From Elmis aenea (taxonomy: Eukaryota > Arthropoda > Insecta > Coleoptera > Elmidae): DNA of 64,000 bases. The notes below the pieces were generated by a model. The model made no database searches, was not told the DNA's origin, and saw only the letters and a program-made list of their open reading frames with translations. The stretch spans positions 58,814,966 through 58,878,965 of the forward strand of contig OX393576.1 in assembly GCA_947652605.1 (NCBI GenBank), given 5' to 3'. Below are positions 35,483-47,000 of the stretch, one piece after another. The stretch's first letter is position 1. Every line of letters starts with the position of its first letter. Made by a program: the position numbers and the translations under genes.

Positions 35483-36220
35483 GTCTGATTTAGGGTTGGC
35501 CGGATATAATCGATTGATTTAAAATCAGCTGATTTTTTAAATTCAAATCATGATTTAAATCAAACTTTTTGTTTTTACGATTTAACGTCGTGCGTCATAA
35601 ATAAATTAAATGCACGTTTTACTTCCACCCGCCTGACCAACCGCTAGTAAAATACGCTGGAAATATTGCCTATTCGCCTATTGATTTCTTATAGATCGGG
35701 AAGAAATAAAGTTTCTACAGGAATTTTCTTGTTAAAGACGCATTCCGGTAGATTTACTTTGTACATTTTCACAATAATTTTTAATTTTAGGGTCAAAAGA
35801 TCTACAGCCTCATTCAAAAAGTCTGCAACAATTGGAAAAGTTATTTATTATCGATTTTTTAGAAAAATTTATTCTTGAGAAAAGTTGGTGCACGGAATAA
35901 AACAAATTTTAAGTTAAAAAAAGCTTGATAAAAATTCATACGACCCTAGCTTTTAGCGATTTTATAAATATTCGCAAGATTAAAGTGCCCTTATTTTAAA
36001 AATTAAGAGAAAACGATAATTTATACAGAGTAAAATTTTTAAATTCTGAATATTTTTTTAACTTTTTTAAATTTCTTAAAATGAGAGAACTTTTTGGATG
36101 TTAAAATTACTTCAAAAATAAAAATAAAAATTTTAACGTCATATTTCACCTTTGGTCGTATTTTTGAATAAATTATAAAATTTTTCTCCATGAACTTTTT
36201 TTTGTAACTCTTAAAATAAG

Positions 36221-36940
36221 ACCAGAGTGAAGCTGACGGCCGGTTCTAGCGGCCACTCTTAGTCGTTGCGTATCCGTCGTGTCAGCCTTAGAATTAACCA
36301 CGCCCGCCTAGTTCTATACCGTTTCCTTCTACTAGGGAGCGATAGCTCCGTCATTCTCGATTCGAAGCGGTCTACGCGCTGTTGTTATAATTTATATAAA
36401 TAAAATTCATAACTTTGCCTTGTATGCTTGTATAAACAAAATAGTTTCAGTAATAGCATAGTTTTAATTGTATAACTTTGCTACCGGTCTATCAGCAACT
36501 TTGTAATTTGTATGGTACATGTATATAAGCATAAGGATGCTATTTCTGAAACAATTTTATTTATACAAGCATACAAGGCAAAGTTATGAATTAAAAAAAA
36601 AAAAGTAATGATAATAGCGTAGGCGGTTTTAATTGTATAACTTTGCTACCGGTCTATTAGCAACTTTGTAATTTGTATGGTACATGTATATAAGCATAAG
36701 GATGCTATTACTGAAACAATTTTGTTTATACAAGCATACAAGGCAAAGTTATGAATTTTATTTATATAAATTATAACAACAGAGCGTAGACCGCTTCGAA
36801 TCGAGAATGACGGAGCTATCGCTCCCTAGTAGAAGGAAACGGTATAGAACTAGGCGGGCGTGGTTAATTCTAAGGCTGACACGACGGATACGCAACGACT
36901 AAGAGTGGCCGCTAGAACCGGCCGTCAGCTTCACTCTGGT
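36221..36940. mobile_element. 720-bp foldback with 8-bp target duplication
   Basis: Arms of about 240 bp (36221-36461 and 36700-36940) are near-perfect inverted repeats starting 'accagagtgaagctgacggc'. Flanks are the perfect 8-bp duplication 'aaaataag' (36213-36220 and 36941-36948). The first ~180 bp of each arm is strikingly GC-rich for this window. The 8-bp duplication fits hAT or P-type transposition; the ACCAGAG end is not a classic CAG start, so the superfamily is open. It is nested in the hAT element 35491-37276. Confidence 0.95.
36462..36754 (+). repeat. Internal direct repeat of the 36221 foldback
   Basis: Two direct units of about 125 bases (from about 36464 and about 36634) share 'ttgtataactttgctaccgg' through 'gcataaggatgctatt' to 'aaggcaaagttatgaatt', with only a few mismatches. 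Each unit also has 'ataactttg'/'caaagttat' inverted borders, so the element is a palindrome wrapped round a tandem duplication. Confidence 0.9.
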
Positions 36941-37542
36941 AAAATAAGGCCCCTTTACTCTTGTGAATATTTCTGAAATCGCTAAAATTTGGTATCTTAT
37001 AAATTTTTTTGTGAAATTCTTTCCATCTTTTAATTAGTTTAGGTCATCCACCAACTTTTATCAGGAATAAAAGTTTCTGAGAAATTTTTAGTAAAAAAAA
37101 TTTTCATTTGTTGATACTTTTTGAATAATGATGCTTTATAGAAGATATAATACAGTGAAAAATAAAAAAAATATTTGTAAAAAAAGAATATAGTCGTTTC
37201 TTAAACGTGATTTTTTAAATTTGAATCAATGATTTTTAATTTTTTTTAAATGAAAATCAAATTTTGCCCAACCCTGGTCTAATTAACAATATCACAACAG
37301 AATTTAGATATCTGCAACAGTTAAAAAAAAAATTAAAACTGAAAAATCTTACTCTTCGACATTTAGTTTCGCGGCTAGAACATTTTTATTTATAAATATT
37401 GTTTGTGTTAAAACTACAAATCTATTGCTAATAATAAAATCCCGTATAGATAATTACAATTTTCCTATAATTTTAACTTTCCTGGCAGGCACTTTAAACT
37501 TTAAACCTTCCAAAAGTTTATAGCCTTTGATTTGCTACTCAC

Positions 37543-37728
37543 TTTGAAATTACATTCATGTATATTTAATAATGTTTGCACCTCAATTCGTTGTTGAAAT
37601 ACATACAAACGATTTATAAATGTAGCTCCTGTTTTGACTTGGAGTTTCTGCGTGATATATCTACCAGTTTCTGGCATTTTATCAATACAAACTGGAACTG
37701 ATATCTTCATCAACCAACTTGTATCCAT
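37543..37728 (-). CDS. Candidate first coding exon, unknown protein
   Basis: On the minus strand an ATG in good context (aagagATGG) opens a 62-codon frame that ends exactly on a codon boundary at AAA|GTGAGT, a near-consensus splice donor. The peptide begins MDTSWLMKISVPVCIDKMPE and ends LLNIHECNFK. It has balanced composition and no poly-K/poly-F bias. A TATAAAG lies 45-51 bases upstream on the same strand. No domain recognised. The exon lies between hAT elements and overlaps no repeat that I can see. The downstream exon, expected at lower coordinates, was not identified. This is the best host-gene candidate in the window. Confidence 0.4.
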
Positions 37729-37772
37729 CTCTTGTTAACACATGTACGGTAGCTAGCTCAATAGTGCGGGAG

Positions 37773-37779
37773 CTTTATA
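37773..37779 (-). promoter_or_regulatory. Possible TATA box
   Basis: TATAAAG on the minus strand, 45 bases upstream of the candidate ATG at 37728. A start site 25-30 bases downstream would leave a leader of only about 20 bases. No initiator motif is clear, so this is weak. Confidence 0.2.
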
Positions 37780-38433
37780 AATTAAACTTCTGCGTCTCGT
37801 GTAGCTAATGGATCCTACAGCAAGACATTGTGTGTTTCCCTAGCTAGATTGGTGTTTACTCATACTCATTTGAAATGCATTTGGAACTTAAGAGTTCGGT
37901 TATCATACCTCCTCTGTTTACCAACTCAGTCTCGTGTTGTTAGACGTTCTTTCACTTTGTCCCAGATTTATTTATACACGTCCATAAGATAAATTATAGG
38001 GCGGGAAAAAGCTAGGTGTTTGGATAATGATGTACTTAGCGTTTTATCACAGTAACAATTTGATCTTATACATCATAAGCGCTATTACATTCGATTGTGG
38101 ATGATTGATGGGCAAATTTATTGGTTTCAAAGCGAAAGTGTCTCTAATAATTAATTGCCATTGCTGGCACGTACAGTTTAGATATTTCCTTCTAATCCTT
38201 GTATGGATGTTTTCTATTAAGTATTGTGTTATTGTAGTAGCCAGAGGGTTTCAAGACTTTCAAAGAACTTCATGCCCTTTTACTTATATTTGAAATAATA
38301 TTTCTTTAGTAATTTAAAGTTATTACAGTCATACTTATTTTTAAATAAGATAATATTTTTCAATTAACTTTTTCAGACCAATTTAAAGAAATCACAAGTT
38401 TTAAAGTCTGTAAAACATAAACTATACCTATTA
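37780..38433. other. No recognised feature
   Basis: AT-rich DNA upstream of the candidate exon and before the hAT element at 38442. Confidence 0.45.
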
Positions 38434-38779
38434 TTTTCACCCAGGGTTGAGCAGATTTAAATCAATTGATTTAAATCACGATTTAAATCATGATTTAAAT
38501 CAAGCGATTTTTTAAAAAAAATCATTGATTTAAATCAAGTGTTTTTTTTTTAAATTATCAATTTAAATCACAGATTATATAAGTAGATACAAGATACAAT
38601 ATAATATTGATAATAAAACAAAATTGTATTACTATTAGTAATTAAATACACGAAATGGTGAATAAACCATATCAATTTGCTCTTGTAAATTTGCTCTTGT
38701 AAAGTAATATTCAAGTTTGTGACGTTAGCGAAGTGAACAGTCACTTTTTCAATTTCCACGGCACACAATTGCTTCAATG

Positions 38780-39625
38780 ACGATTTGAAGAAAAATGTCG
38801 AATATCTCGAAAAGTATGAGTTTTGGGTATAGGACATACTTAACAAACAGGGCCTATCACAGGGGGGGGGGGGAGAGATGGGACTAATCCCCGGGGCCCG
38901 GTGTTGCCAAGGATGCCCGGATTCGAGCTAATACACAATATTTTGTTTACAAATGCTGTAAAAAAAAATCGTATTTTTAATACAGAATTACATTGTCTAT
39001 ATCAAAATTCGAGTCTTAAATTTATACCTTTCTAAGAGGAAAGGGGGGCCCGTTTGTTGCTTTCCCGGGGCCCGAATTTTCTGTGAACGGCCCTGTTAAC
39101 AAAATATGAAGCTCTTTTAAAGACGAATTCGATGACAAAAAAATACAGGGGTTTGCATTTGAAAAAATCGAGTTACGAGCTTTTCAAAATCGTAGAAGTT
39201 GCCACCTATTTATAAACACCCTTGTATGTGTGATTCAAATTTTTTCATATCGAGCGAACAGAGAAATTTTTTCTGCATTTCCATACCAAATTACAACTCT
39301 GTAGGTACTTCAAAACAACTTGAGGAGAATTTTTTAAATAAAGACTTAAAACCTTGAATAATTTAGAAAACCTGTAGTATTTTATATTGATGCAAAGCTA
39401 AAATTAAGGCGGTCAAAAATATTAAATAAAAAATTGGGTGTTGTATTTGAAATATAAAAGTTGCTATTAGTTCCAGAAAGATGACTCAACCTGTAGGTAT
39501 ATTTGAAAATATTTTTATTGTGTTGTTTAGAAAAAACTGTATAAAATAGCATTTGAATCAACTTCATATCTCAAGCCGTTTAGCCACAATCGACCGATCC
39601 CGCACTAATTACTCACTCTGTATAT
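38780..39625. mobile_element. Relic of the 1.9-kb foldback arm, interrupted
   Basis: Fragments align with the right arm of the 29695-31612 element: 'ctcgaaaagtatgag...ggtataggacat' (38815-38840, compare 31020-31050), 'atacaggggtttgcatttga...aaacacccttgta' (39147-39228, compare 31105-31193), and 'cctgtaggtatatttgaaaa' onward (39489). The MITE 38848-39095 splits it. Decay suggests an old insertion carried inside the hAT element. Confidence 0.65.
38848..39095. mobile_element. hAT MITE, 248 bp, nested
   Basis: Ends 'cagggcctatcac' and 'gtgaacggccctg' form an inverted repeat, with a perfect 8-bp target duplication 'ttaacaaa' (38840-38847, 39096-39103) that fits nTnnnnAn. GC-rich, with a run of 12 G (38862-38873) and a 'ggggcccg' motif near each end. 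It is the youngest layer of a three-level nest. Confidence 0.95.
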
Positions 39626-39893
39626 AATTAATTAAACATCACCATTTAGCACTGATTTTTTCAAAATTCTTAATCATTATATTTAATTTTTCATTTTGAC
39701 AAAAATTCACCAACGAATTAAATATATTGGTTATTAAATATATTAGCACAAAACAGAAATAGCATGTGAATATGTCACAAAATTCGATAATATGGTACAT
39801 TTGATTTAAATCAAAAAAATCTGATTTAAATCAAATAAATCGATTTTTTTGATTTAAAAAAAAATCATGATTTTTATCCACCCTGTTTTCACC

Positions 39894-40548
39894 CAACGCA
39901 TTTGTTTTAGATTGTTTACTTTAAATGTGAATTTCATATCCTTGCAGTACCTGTTTTTAGTCCTATTTTGTGAGGGGCTCAAATTTTATGAAAAAGCTAC
40001 GATTAGGAGTCCAAATTATCATTTAAAATTTCTTTGTGATGTAATTTGTATAAATGATCAACTAAATTTCCGAAATTATGCCATTTGTTAAGGTCCTTAT
40101 TAAATGATCTCATTTATACAATTTTTACTATTTTTTAAAATTAAGCTTAAAATTATGGTAAAATTTGGAATTTGGCATGAAGCTTCTTAGTTGGTCATCT
40201 AAAATTTTTGGGCGACGAACTTGTATGATCATTATTCCTTGGAAGTTATACCTACTTGTTTATAAGGACCTTAATAAAAAATGTAGTTTAAATATATTTC
40301 ACCCGCAAAGTGTTCTTTTAACTTTGCTTGGAATGATTAACACTAGTTGGTAAAAGTTTAAATTATTTATTTAATTTTTATGTGACGTATGTACCATTTA
40401 TGAACTGTTCATCTAAATCTAAACAATTCTTATTTAGCAAGTATATTATGCCAATAAAATCCTTGGGTCCTGAATTTCTTTCTCAATTACGTCATTAAAG
40501 GACCTAATTGTCGAGTAAAATGTGTGTGTTTTTTTGATAATCACGATG
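39894..40548. other. No recognised feature
   Basis: AT-rich DNA between two hAT elements. Short frames at 39867 and 40165 are not recognised. Confidence 0.45.
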
Positions 40549-40556
40549 TTCTAGAC

Positions 40557-41330
40557 CAGTGTTTTATAAACTTGTTTCTTCGCTACCCACTTTCCAATCC
40601 AAAAATTTGTCGCGACCCAACAAAATTTTGATACTTTAAAATAATAATATTAACCATTTATGACAGTTCATAACCTTGGACCGAGCCGGACTGGAACAAA
40701 AACCGTAACGAACCGGTACATTTTTCATGAACCGTGAACCGGAACCCAACCTTTTAGTTGAAAAACCACAAAATCGTACCGAACCGACTGGTTTGAACCG
40801 GTTCAAATCGCTATAATCGGTTCAATTTGAATCAATTATATTTCTTAATGACATTGTATATTTTTTATTTTCATAATTTTGATTTCAATTGACCAAAAAT
40901 CTCAAACATAATATACTTTTTAAAATTCTCTATTAAAAACAAAAAAGGCATTAAACCGGAACCGGAACTGAACCGCTGCCGCCGAACCGGTTGCCAAATC
41001 ATTATAAAATACAAACCGGTGGTTCGGAACGTAAATCGAAAAGTTTAAATTTATCGAACCGGTAACCTGAACTGAACCGTTATTTTTTGCAAGTTGGGTC
41101 CACGTTCATTTCCTTTATTATTTTTATAATATTATAAATAAACACATATTTAATTTGCTATTAAATTTATTTATCACCTACATAAAACTCAAAATCTTTA
41201 CAAAAAATATTAATAAAAGGTTTGGTTAAATAAATAAAAACTTTATTATTATTTTCAATATGGTGTGCGACCCAAAATAAAATTCTCGCGACCCGCTTTT
41301 GGGTCGCGACCCACAGTTTAAGAAACACTC
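40557..41330. mobile_element. hAT element with gggtcgcgaccc motif
   Basis: The left end 'cagtgttttataaac' and right end 'gtttaagaaacactc' are inverted repeats. The 8-bp target duplication 'ttctagac' is perfect (40549-40556, 41331-41338). 'tcgcgaccca' and 'tgggtcgcgaccc' blocks near the ends are characteristic of a common animal hAT group whose end reads CAGTGTTTC..AAAC..GGGTCGCGACCC. The last base is mutated (G to C). No transposase is visible. A smaller repeat occupies 40676-41097. Confidence 0.93.
40676..41097. mobile_element. gaaccggtt-rich nested element
   Basis: About 420 bases dense in 'gaaccg', 'aaccggtt' and 'aaccggaac' on both strands at both ends, with an AT-rich middle (40820-40950). 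Imperfect ends 'aaccttggacc' and 'gggtcca', with flanks that share 'gttcat'. Probably a hAT-type MITE with many subterminal motifs inserted into 40557-41330; the exact borders are uncertain. Confidence 0.55.
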
Positions 41331-41338
41331 TTCTAGAC

Positions 41339-41975
41339 TTAACAAATTATTACTTGAGTTTTGTTTGTCACTTTCATTGTCTAAACAAACCCTAGAGATT
41401 ATTTTACGTATGCTGGTCCGTGAAGTATTTAACTATGTGCTTGGCATTTTAATTGAGGATATATAGGAAAATGCGCAGCGGGATTTCTAATCATTTTCTT
41501 TAGTCGTTTGTGACTTGCACTGTACTAAATTGACCGATATACCAAACGTGAAAGAATTCTCTATCAATTTTGGACGAATGGTTGCGACCAAGTGAATGTT
41601 AAAAGGTTTTCCTTGTTCCTGCATAGAATTTTAATGCGTTATTTATTTAGTTTGTTTTCACCCCGGAATATGCGTTTACAATTTTTTCTCATAATATTGT
41701 TTTAAGGCTGAAAATTCGTGCACAGGGTAACGGCCTAACGGGTTTAGTTAAAGTGTTATTTTGAACAATTTTTTAAAATTTGATCTTGATATAAACGTGC
41801 TAAGTAAAGTGCGTGTTACTTTAGTATTTTGTTAAGTTGAGAATGGATCTTTGTTAGCCAGAGCGATATCAATTTTTTTTGTACGCAAATAAAAACTGGA
41901 ATCACTTTGAATTAAACAGCTCTTCAGTTGTGTTTTTCACCCTTTGTGGCTAGGCGACAATCTAAAGCCTTAGGG
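41339..41975. other. No recognised feature
   Basis: AT-rich DNA between two hAT elements. Confidence 0.45.
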
Positions 41976-41983
41976 CTTTCAGG

Positions 41984-43149
41984 CAGGGACTGACAACGGA
42001 ACGAAAACGAAAACGTTAAACGAAATTAACCGAAATTTTTTTAAGAACGAAAACGAAAACGAAACCGAAACCGAAATTATTATTTTTCGTTCAAGAACGA
42101 AAATGAAATAAGTATTTTCCAAAACCGGTTTTAACCGGTTTCAACCGGTTTTAACCGGTTTTGTCGCTATTTGAAATTTATTTGTTAAACACAAACGCGA
42201 ATTTACCTTCCGTGCTGGGGAGACTCCACGAGGCAGTAAAAAATCTCACTTGAAATAAGTGAGCTTCACTTTTCTCCATATATTTACGTGAATATGTATT
42301 AACAATTTATTTTTTATACTTGCAGTTTCGTGTAACACAATTAACTGTACAGATGTTCTCTATTTCTAATTTGTTTTTTAGATCTTCAATATAGAATATA
42401 GAATTGATTGGATATATATTATCAATGTGTAAGTTTTATTTGCGTTTAGACATAATAATAGTAAAATTTATTCTTACTTCGAAAAGGACTAATGTAAAAG
42501 AAAATTTATTGGAAGATGTGTTGCTAGTAAGATTTAACGGAATGTGAAAATGTTTATTGTATGGTATGTACAAACTATAAAGTTAAAGTATGTTTCAAGT
42601 TAATATAAGTTTTTTTAAAATATCTTTTTTATTTATAACATTTAGTAAATTATCCAATTGAATTCATTCTTTTGTCTTTTTAAATAATTACAGCAGGATC
42701 TTATTTAATTCAAATGCATAGATTTTTAGTACTAAAACAAATTTAAAACAGCACTTGCTATATTTTCATATTTTTAGATAAAGATCGTGTGTCTAATTTA
42801 ACCTAATCAAGTTGTGTTTTTGCACCTTACGGGTGTTAAACTTAATAAAATTTAATATGGCGATGGTTCGCCAGTCTAAAATATGCTGTCCGTGGGCATC
42901 AAACCCTATCGTCATCGTTTATATTTTAGTTGAGACGCAAATATTGTTATCGTATTTATAGAGGGTTGTAGTGACTAGAAAAAAAAATTGATTTTTTGAC
43001 GACAAAAAAAATATTGTAAAACCGGTTTTAACCGTTATTATTTGGGTTCACGAAAACGAAAAAAGAATGTTTTCGGTTAGAACGAAAAGATATATTTCGT
43101 TTTCGTTCCGAACAGAAACGAACGGAATTTTTTTCGTTTTTAGTCCCTG
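41984..43149. mobile_element. hAT element with cgaaaa subterminal arrays
   Basis: Ends 'cagggactgac' and 'tagtccctg' form an inverted repeat. Flanks 'ctttcagg' (41976-41983) and 'cttccatg' (43150-43157) agree at 6 of 8 bases. Both ends carry 'cgaaaacgaaaa'-type arrays (41999-42110 and 43050-43140) and an 'aaccggttttaaccgg' palindrome array (42122-42162, one copy at 43019). The middle is AT-rich without a recognised transposase. Confidence 0.8.
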
Positions 43150-43184
43150 CTTCCATGTGTTGCAGTTTTAAAATCTCAAAGCTT

Positions 43185-44010
43185 AGGCTTAAAATAAAAG
43201 TTCTATACAGTTTTTAGATTATTAATTTAGCTTAATTTTTGGTAAAATTATTTTTAAAAATCTTTGGGTTTCATTAAGTTTTAAAATGTAGGCCTAATGT
43301 TCTTGATAATTTATGGATTAGATTATTTTTAAAATGTTTGGGTTTCATAAATTTTTGGTTGAAATTTTTTTGATGTTACAATAATGTTCTATGATTCTTT
43401 GGTTAAAATGTTGTAAAATAACTTATCAAAATCTTTAGGTTTGAATTTTTTGATCTTATAAATTGAAGGCCTAATACTTTCGATAATTTTCTGGTTAGAT
43501 TCTTATTACAATGTTAAGGTTTCATTAATGATTGGTTTTAATTTTTTTATCTTTAAAATCAGAGTCCTACAGGTTTTGCTCATTTCATAATTTTTAAGTA
43601 AATTTTATTTTATAATTTTAATTTTGGTACCCAAATTATGAAATTATAGGTGATAGGCCTAATAATTTTTGTTTATATTGTTCCATCAATTTTGTATGAA
43701 CTTTAAAGTTTCATAAATGTGGAGTTGGAATTTTTTGATCCTATAAATTATAGGCGTAACGATTTTCGGTTTGATAATTTTTGGATTAAACTGTTTTTCA
43801 AAATTTTTAGATTTATGGTTCAATCCTAAAAATTATGAAACTATTAATTTTTTGATGAGGTAAACGGGTTAGATTCAGTATAAAATTAACAGATTTCATA
43901 AATTCTTGTCCTTAATATTTGGTTCTCATAAATTTGAGGCGAAATAATTTCTTTGATAAGTTTTGGGTCAGTATTATTGTTATTGCTTATAATTTTTAGT
44001 CTTTATTTAT
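43185..44010 (+). repeat. Decayed tandem array, ~92-bp period
   Basis: About nine diverged units. The landmark 'ggc(c/g)taa' recurs at 43291, 43468, 43656 and 43753, with 'ggcgaaat' at 43938, i.e. at one or two times about 92 bases. Each unit also has 'gataatttttgg', 'ggtttcataaat' and 'gaattttttgat' in the same order. No coding frame. Confidence 0.75.
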
Positions 44011-47000
44011 TTCTTGTTTTCATCAAATTTACAATTTTTTTTACACATAGATAATTTTTGACTAATATTCTGTTTCCTTAGTTTTGCTACACCTTTAGTG
44101 TTATAATTCTTGAGCATACTGCAAAACTGAAAGCCACCATCTAATTTCAAACACACACAGTATTATTGATAATAACGCCCCCACACTTTTTACAGCCTGG
44201 AGCCACCAAACATGTAAATCAGGCTGATTTAGTTGCAAGTATCAACACCCTTGACTTTTCACGTTATATTTTAATCATCATAATCACGTGTACTGCATAA
44301 TATCGTGCTGGAATCATTAACGCTACACACTGCAGCGGTAAACATCAGTGTCATTAACAGACACTTAAAAATTAAGACATGTTTGTTAGAGTTTTCGCGC
44401 ACCGCGGTATGTTTTTATATTTTCGCGTTTGTTTACAGCTTGGTACGCAAATTTTAAGTGTCTGTTACGTCACGTTAGATTGATCCCTTATAAGAATGAT
44501 GTGCCAACGTAAATTAACAGTAAACCTAAAGTTGTTAAAACGGTAAAGTCCAAACGTGTGATATAATAGACTCCGTTACCGTGAATTCAAATTCGGTGAT
44601 TAACCGAGATTGAGTTTGGCATCAAGAACTGACATTGTAACCTTTGCGTACCCCAAAATTTATTGAACGTGACCACAGGGTAAATCTAATTTGAATAAAG
44701 TCCATTCAGAAACTTCCAGTTTTCTCGATATCACGTCCCTTTCAGGCCTTCGGCTCCAATAATTGGCTTGAATTTCTCTGATGTAGTTTTATTCGGTTTA
44801 TGACGTTATTCGCTAATTTAAATGTAAATTTTAAAGCAGAATCGACGCGCATGTAAGTGAACATAATAAAATTTTGCTTTATCCTTCGGAGCATTCCAAC
44901 AAGACCATCTGAAATGTCATAGAAGTTATGCTGCGGTTAGAATTGCCAAATTATATAAAATACAATGGCATAAATCTTCGAGTAATTGTGATCTGAGTAT
45001 TTATTTTAATTTTTATGGTATTATTATTAATTTTTTATGGTATCTGATGCGCATTTTTAAAACCTTTACTTGGTATATATTTAAAGGGCTTGGTTTAAGG
45101 AGTAGTTTGTAATTATTTCTGTTAGTAAAACACGTTTGACATTTAGCTGGGCATGAAATCATGCTGAAGTATTTTTAATGATTAATAGAAAGTATTGTTT
45201 TGCCTTTTGCATTTTAAACACAATGATTAGAAGACATGTTTATGTTTAATCTGTGGATTTATCTACGACTTAGTTATTGTTTTAACAAGGTGCATCAACA
45301 AATTTATGGTTATTGCACGTACGTTATTTCGTAAGCTAAGGCAATATTCTAATTGGAGTCAATTATCTAATAAAATTAAATGATTTTCAACAACTTTCCT
45401 TGAAGCATATGATTGCAAATAGGAATTTCCTTAAATATAATAAAATTCAGAAAAGGTTTCATGTTTATGTAGGGACTTAAAATAAATTATTGCGTCGAAA
45501 AATTAAATACAATTTCTCAGTATTCTGTAAAATGTAACTCCAGTTTTAAAAAAAAATTAGGCGTTAATAACTTTACAAATCTAATAATCTTACAGGGAAA
45601 CTATTTTAAGTCAAGTTATCTGTATGTAGGACTTTAAAATTATTTATTACATTGCACTTAATAAACAATATATCTCATTTTCCAAAATTAAATTGTACGA
45701 ATTTGATTCTATAGCTCAACATTTACAAAATGATAATAGTAATCAGACGATAAAATAAATATCTTACCTTACATAGTAATTGTATCTATGGTGTTAAAAA
45801 ATTAGCTTTTAAATTGTTAAATTTTGATTCAAAGATATTGCAAGAATGTTAGTTTGTAATTTAGCATTTAAGTATAATAACGTAGACTTATCTAACAGTT
45901 TGATGTTCTAAAGAGGGCAAATCGTCTTCAAAATGATCTAGCATTTGTGCAAGAACCTTTTCATAAAAAAAGATAGATAATATTTAATTAAACTTATTTA
46001 TATTTGTACATAAGATCACTTAATTATTTAAGAATTCATGTTATTTTGAAGTTTGCCATTTCTTCAAAATATCTTTATCGTTATAAATATCATATTCGTT
46101 AATTTACCGCAAATTTTACTTAACAATTTTATAAATTTCGCTATAGCCGACGTCAATTGTTTTAGTTTGACCCTTGCTAGTCTAATCCGTCACTCTTTAG
46201 GTATGCAAAATTAAAATAATCATATTAATTGTTTGAATGTATTTTATAGCTCTTACTAAGAAATTAGCAAAAAAAGTTTTAAATATTTACATAAATTTTT
46301 AGTTAATACAGTTATTAGTACTAATTTAAAATGACATAACGTCTAGCTTTAATTTGGAAAATTTCAAGTTTTAAATTTAAGATATTCAATCGAGGAAGCG
46401 AACCAAGATATTAATGTAAGAGTTTTTAAATATTTACAAAAGTGATAAACGGTTATTTGTACTATTACAATTAAATTTTACATGTTTTAAATATTAGATT
46501 TATCAACGAAGGTGTTGAATCTGCAAAGCACCATTTTCAATACAAAGGCGACATCTAGATAAAATACCTCTATGACATTTTAATAAAATCTCTGTAGTAA
46601 CATCTCCAAGTGCATCTAAAGAGTGACGGGATATACAAGCACGGGTCGAAATAAAACAATTGAAGTCGGTTATTGTTTTTTCATTGCAACGTTGATTTTT
46701 ATCTTAAGATTTTGCATTTTTTACGTTATATCGCTTATTTTTGAAAAAATACATAAAATGTTATATCATTGTAAAGAGAAAAAAATAATCTTTAAATCTA
46801 AGTCATCACCTACTACGACTGCCTTTTAAAAAAAAAGTTGTTTTGTCAAATATTTCGCACGATAGTTTTTAAATAAAAACGTGACTATCGCCATCTTAGA
46901 ACAAAGAAAATCTACAAAAAAAATAAATTTTAGCATTGATGTGTATTTGCAATAATAGCTGAGAAATTTGAGTTTAAAAATATTGATTGATTTCGGTTGT

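Larger units (their letters stand above)
35491..37276. mobile_element. hAT element with gatttaaatc motifs, split by a foldback
   Basis: Ends are 'tagggttggcc' and 'gcccaaccctg', with 8-bp flanks 'gtctgatt' (35483-35490) and 'gtctaatt' (37277-37284), one mismatch. Subterminal 'gatttaaat'-type palindromes are shared with the element at 38442, so both belong to one family. About 1.07 kb remains when the inserted 36221-36940 element is removed. No transposase is visible. The frame at 35666-35878 is in this element and is not recognised. Confidence 0.85.
38442..39885. mobile_element. hAT element with gatttaaatc repeats
   Basis: Ends 'cagggttgagcag' and 'tatccaccctg' have a perfect 8-bp target duplication 'ttttcacc' (38434-38441 and 39886-39893). 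Both subterminal regions carry runs of 'gatttaaatca' (38457-38575 and 39802-39870), typical multi-copy transposase-binding sites of hAT elements. The interior is a patchwork of older debris plus a younger hAT MITE at 38848. No transposase frame recognised. Confidence 0.93.

Noticed and set aside
35666..35878. 70-codon plus-strand frame
   Set aside because: It lies inside the gatttaaatc hAT element, has no transposase-like motif and reads as an AT-rich chance frame.
38862..38873. Run of 12 G as a quadruplex candidate
   Set aside because: A single homopolymer inside a MITE, without separate G tracts. It could also be a sequencing-length artefact.
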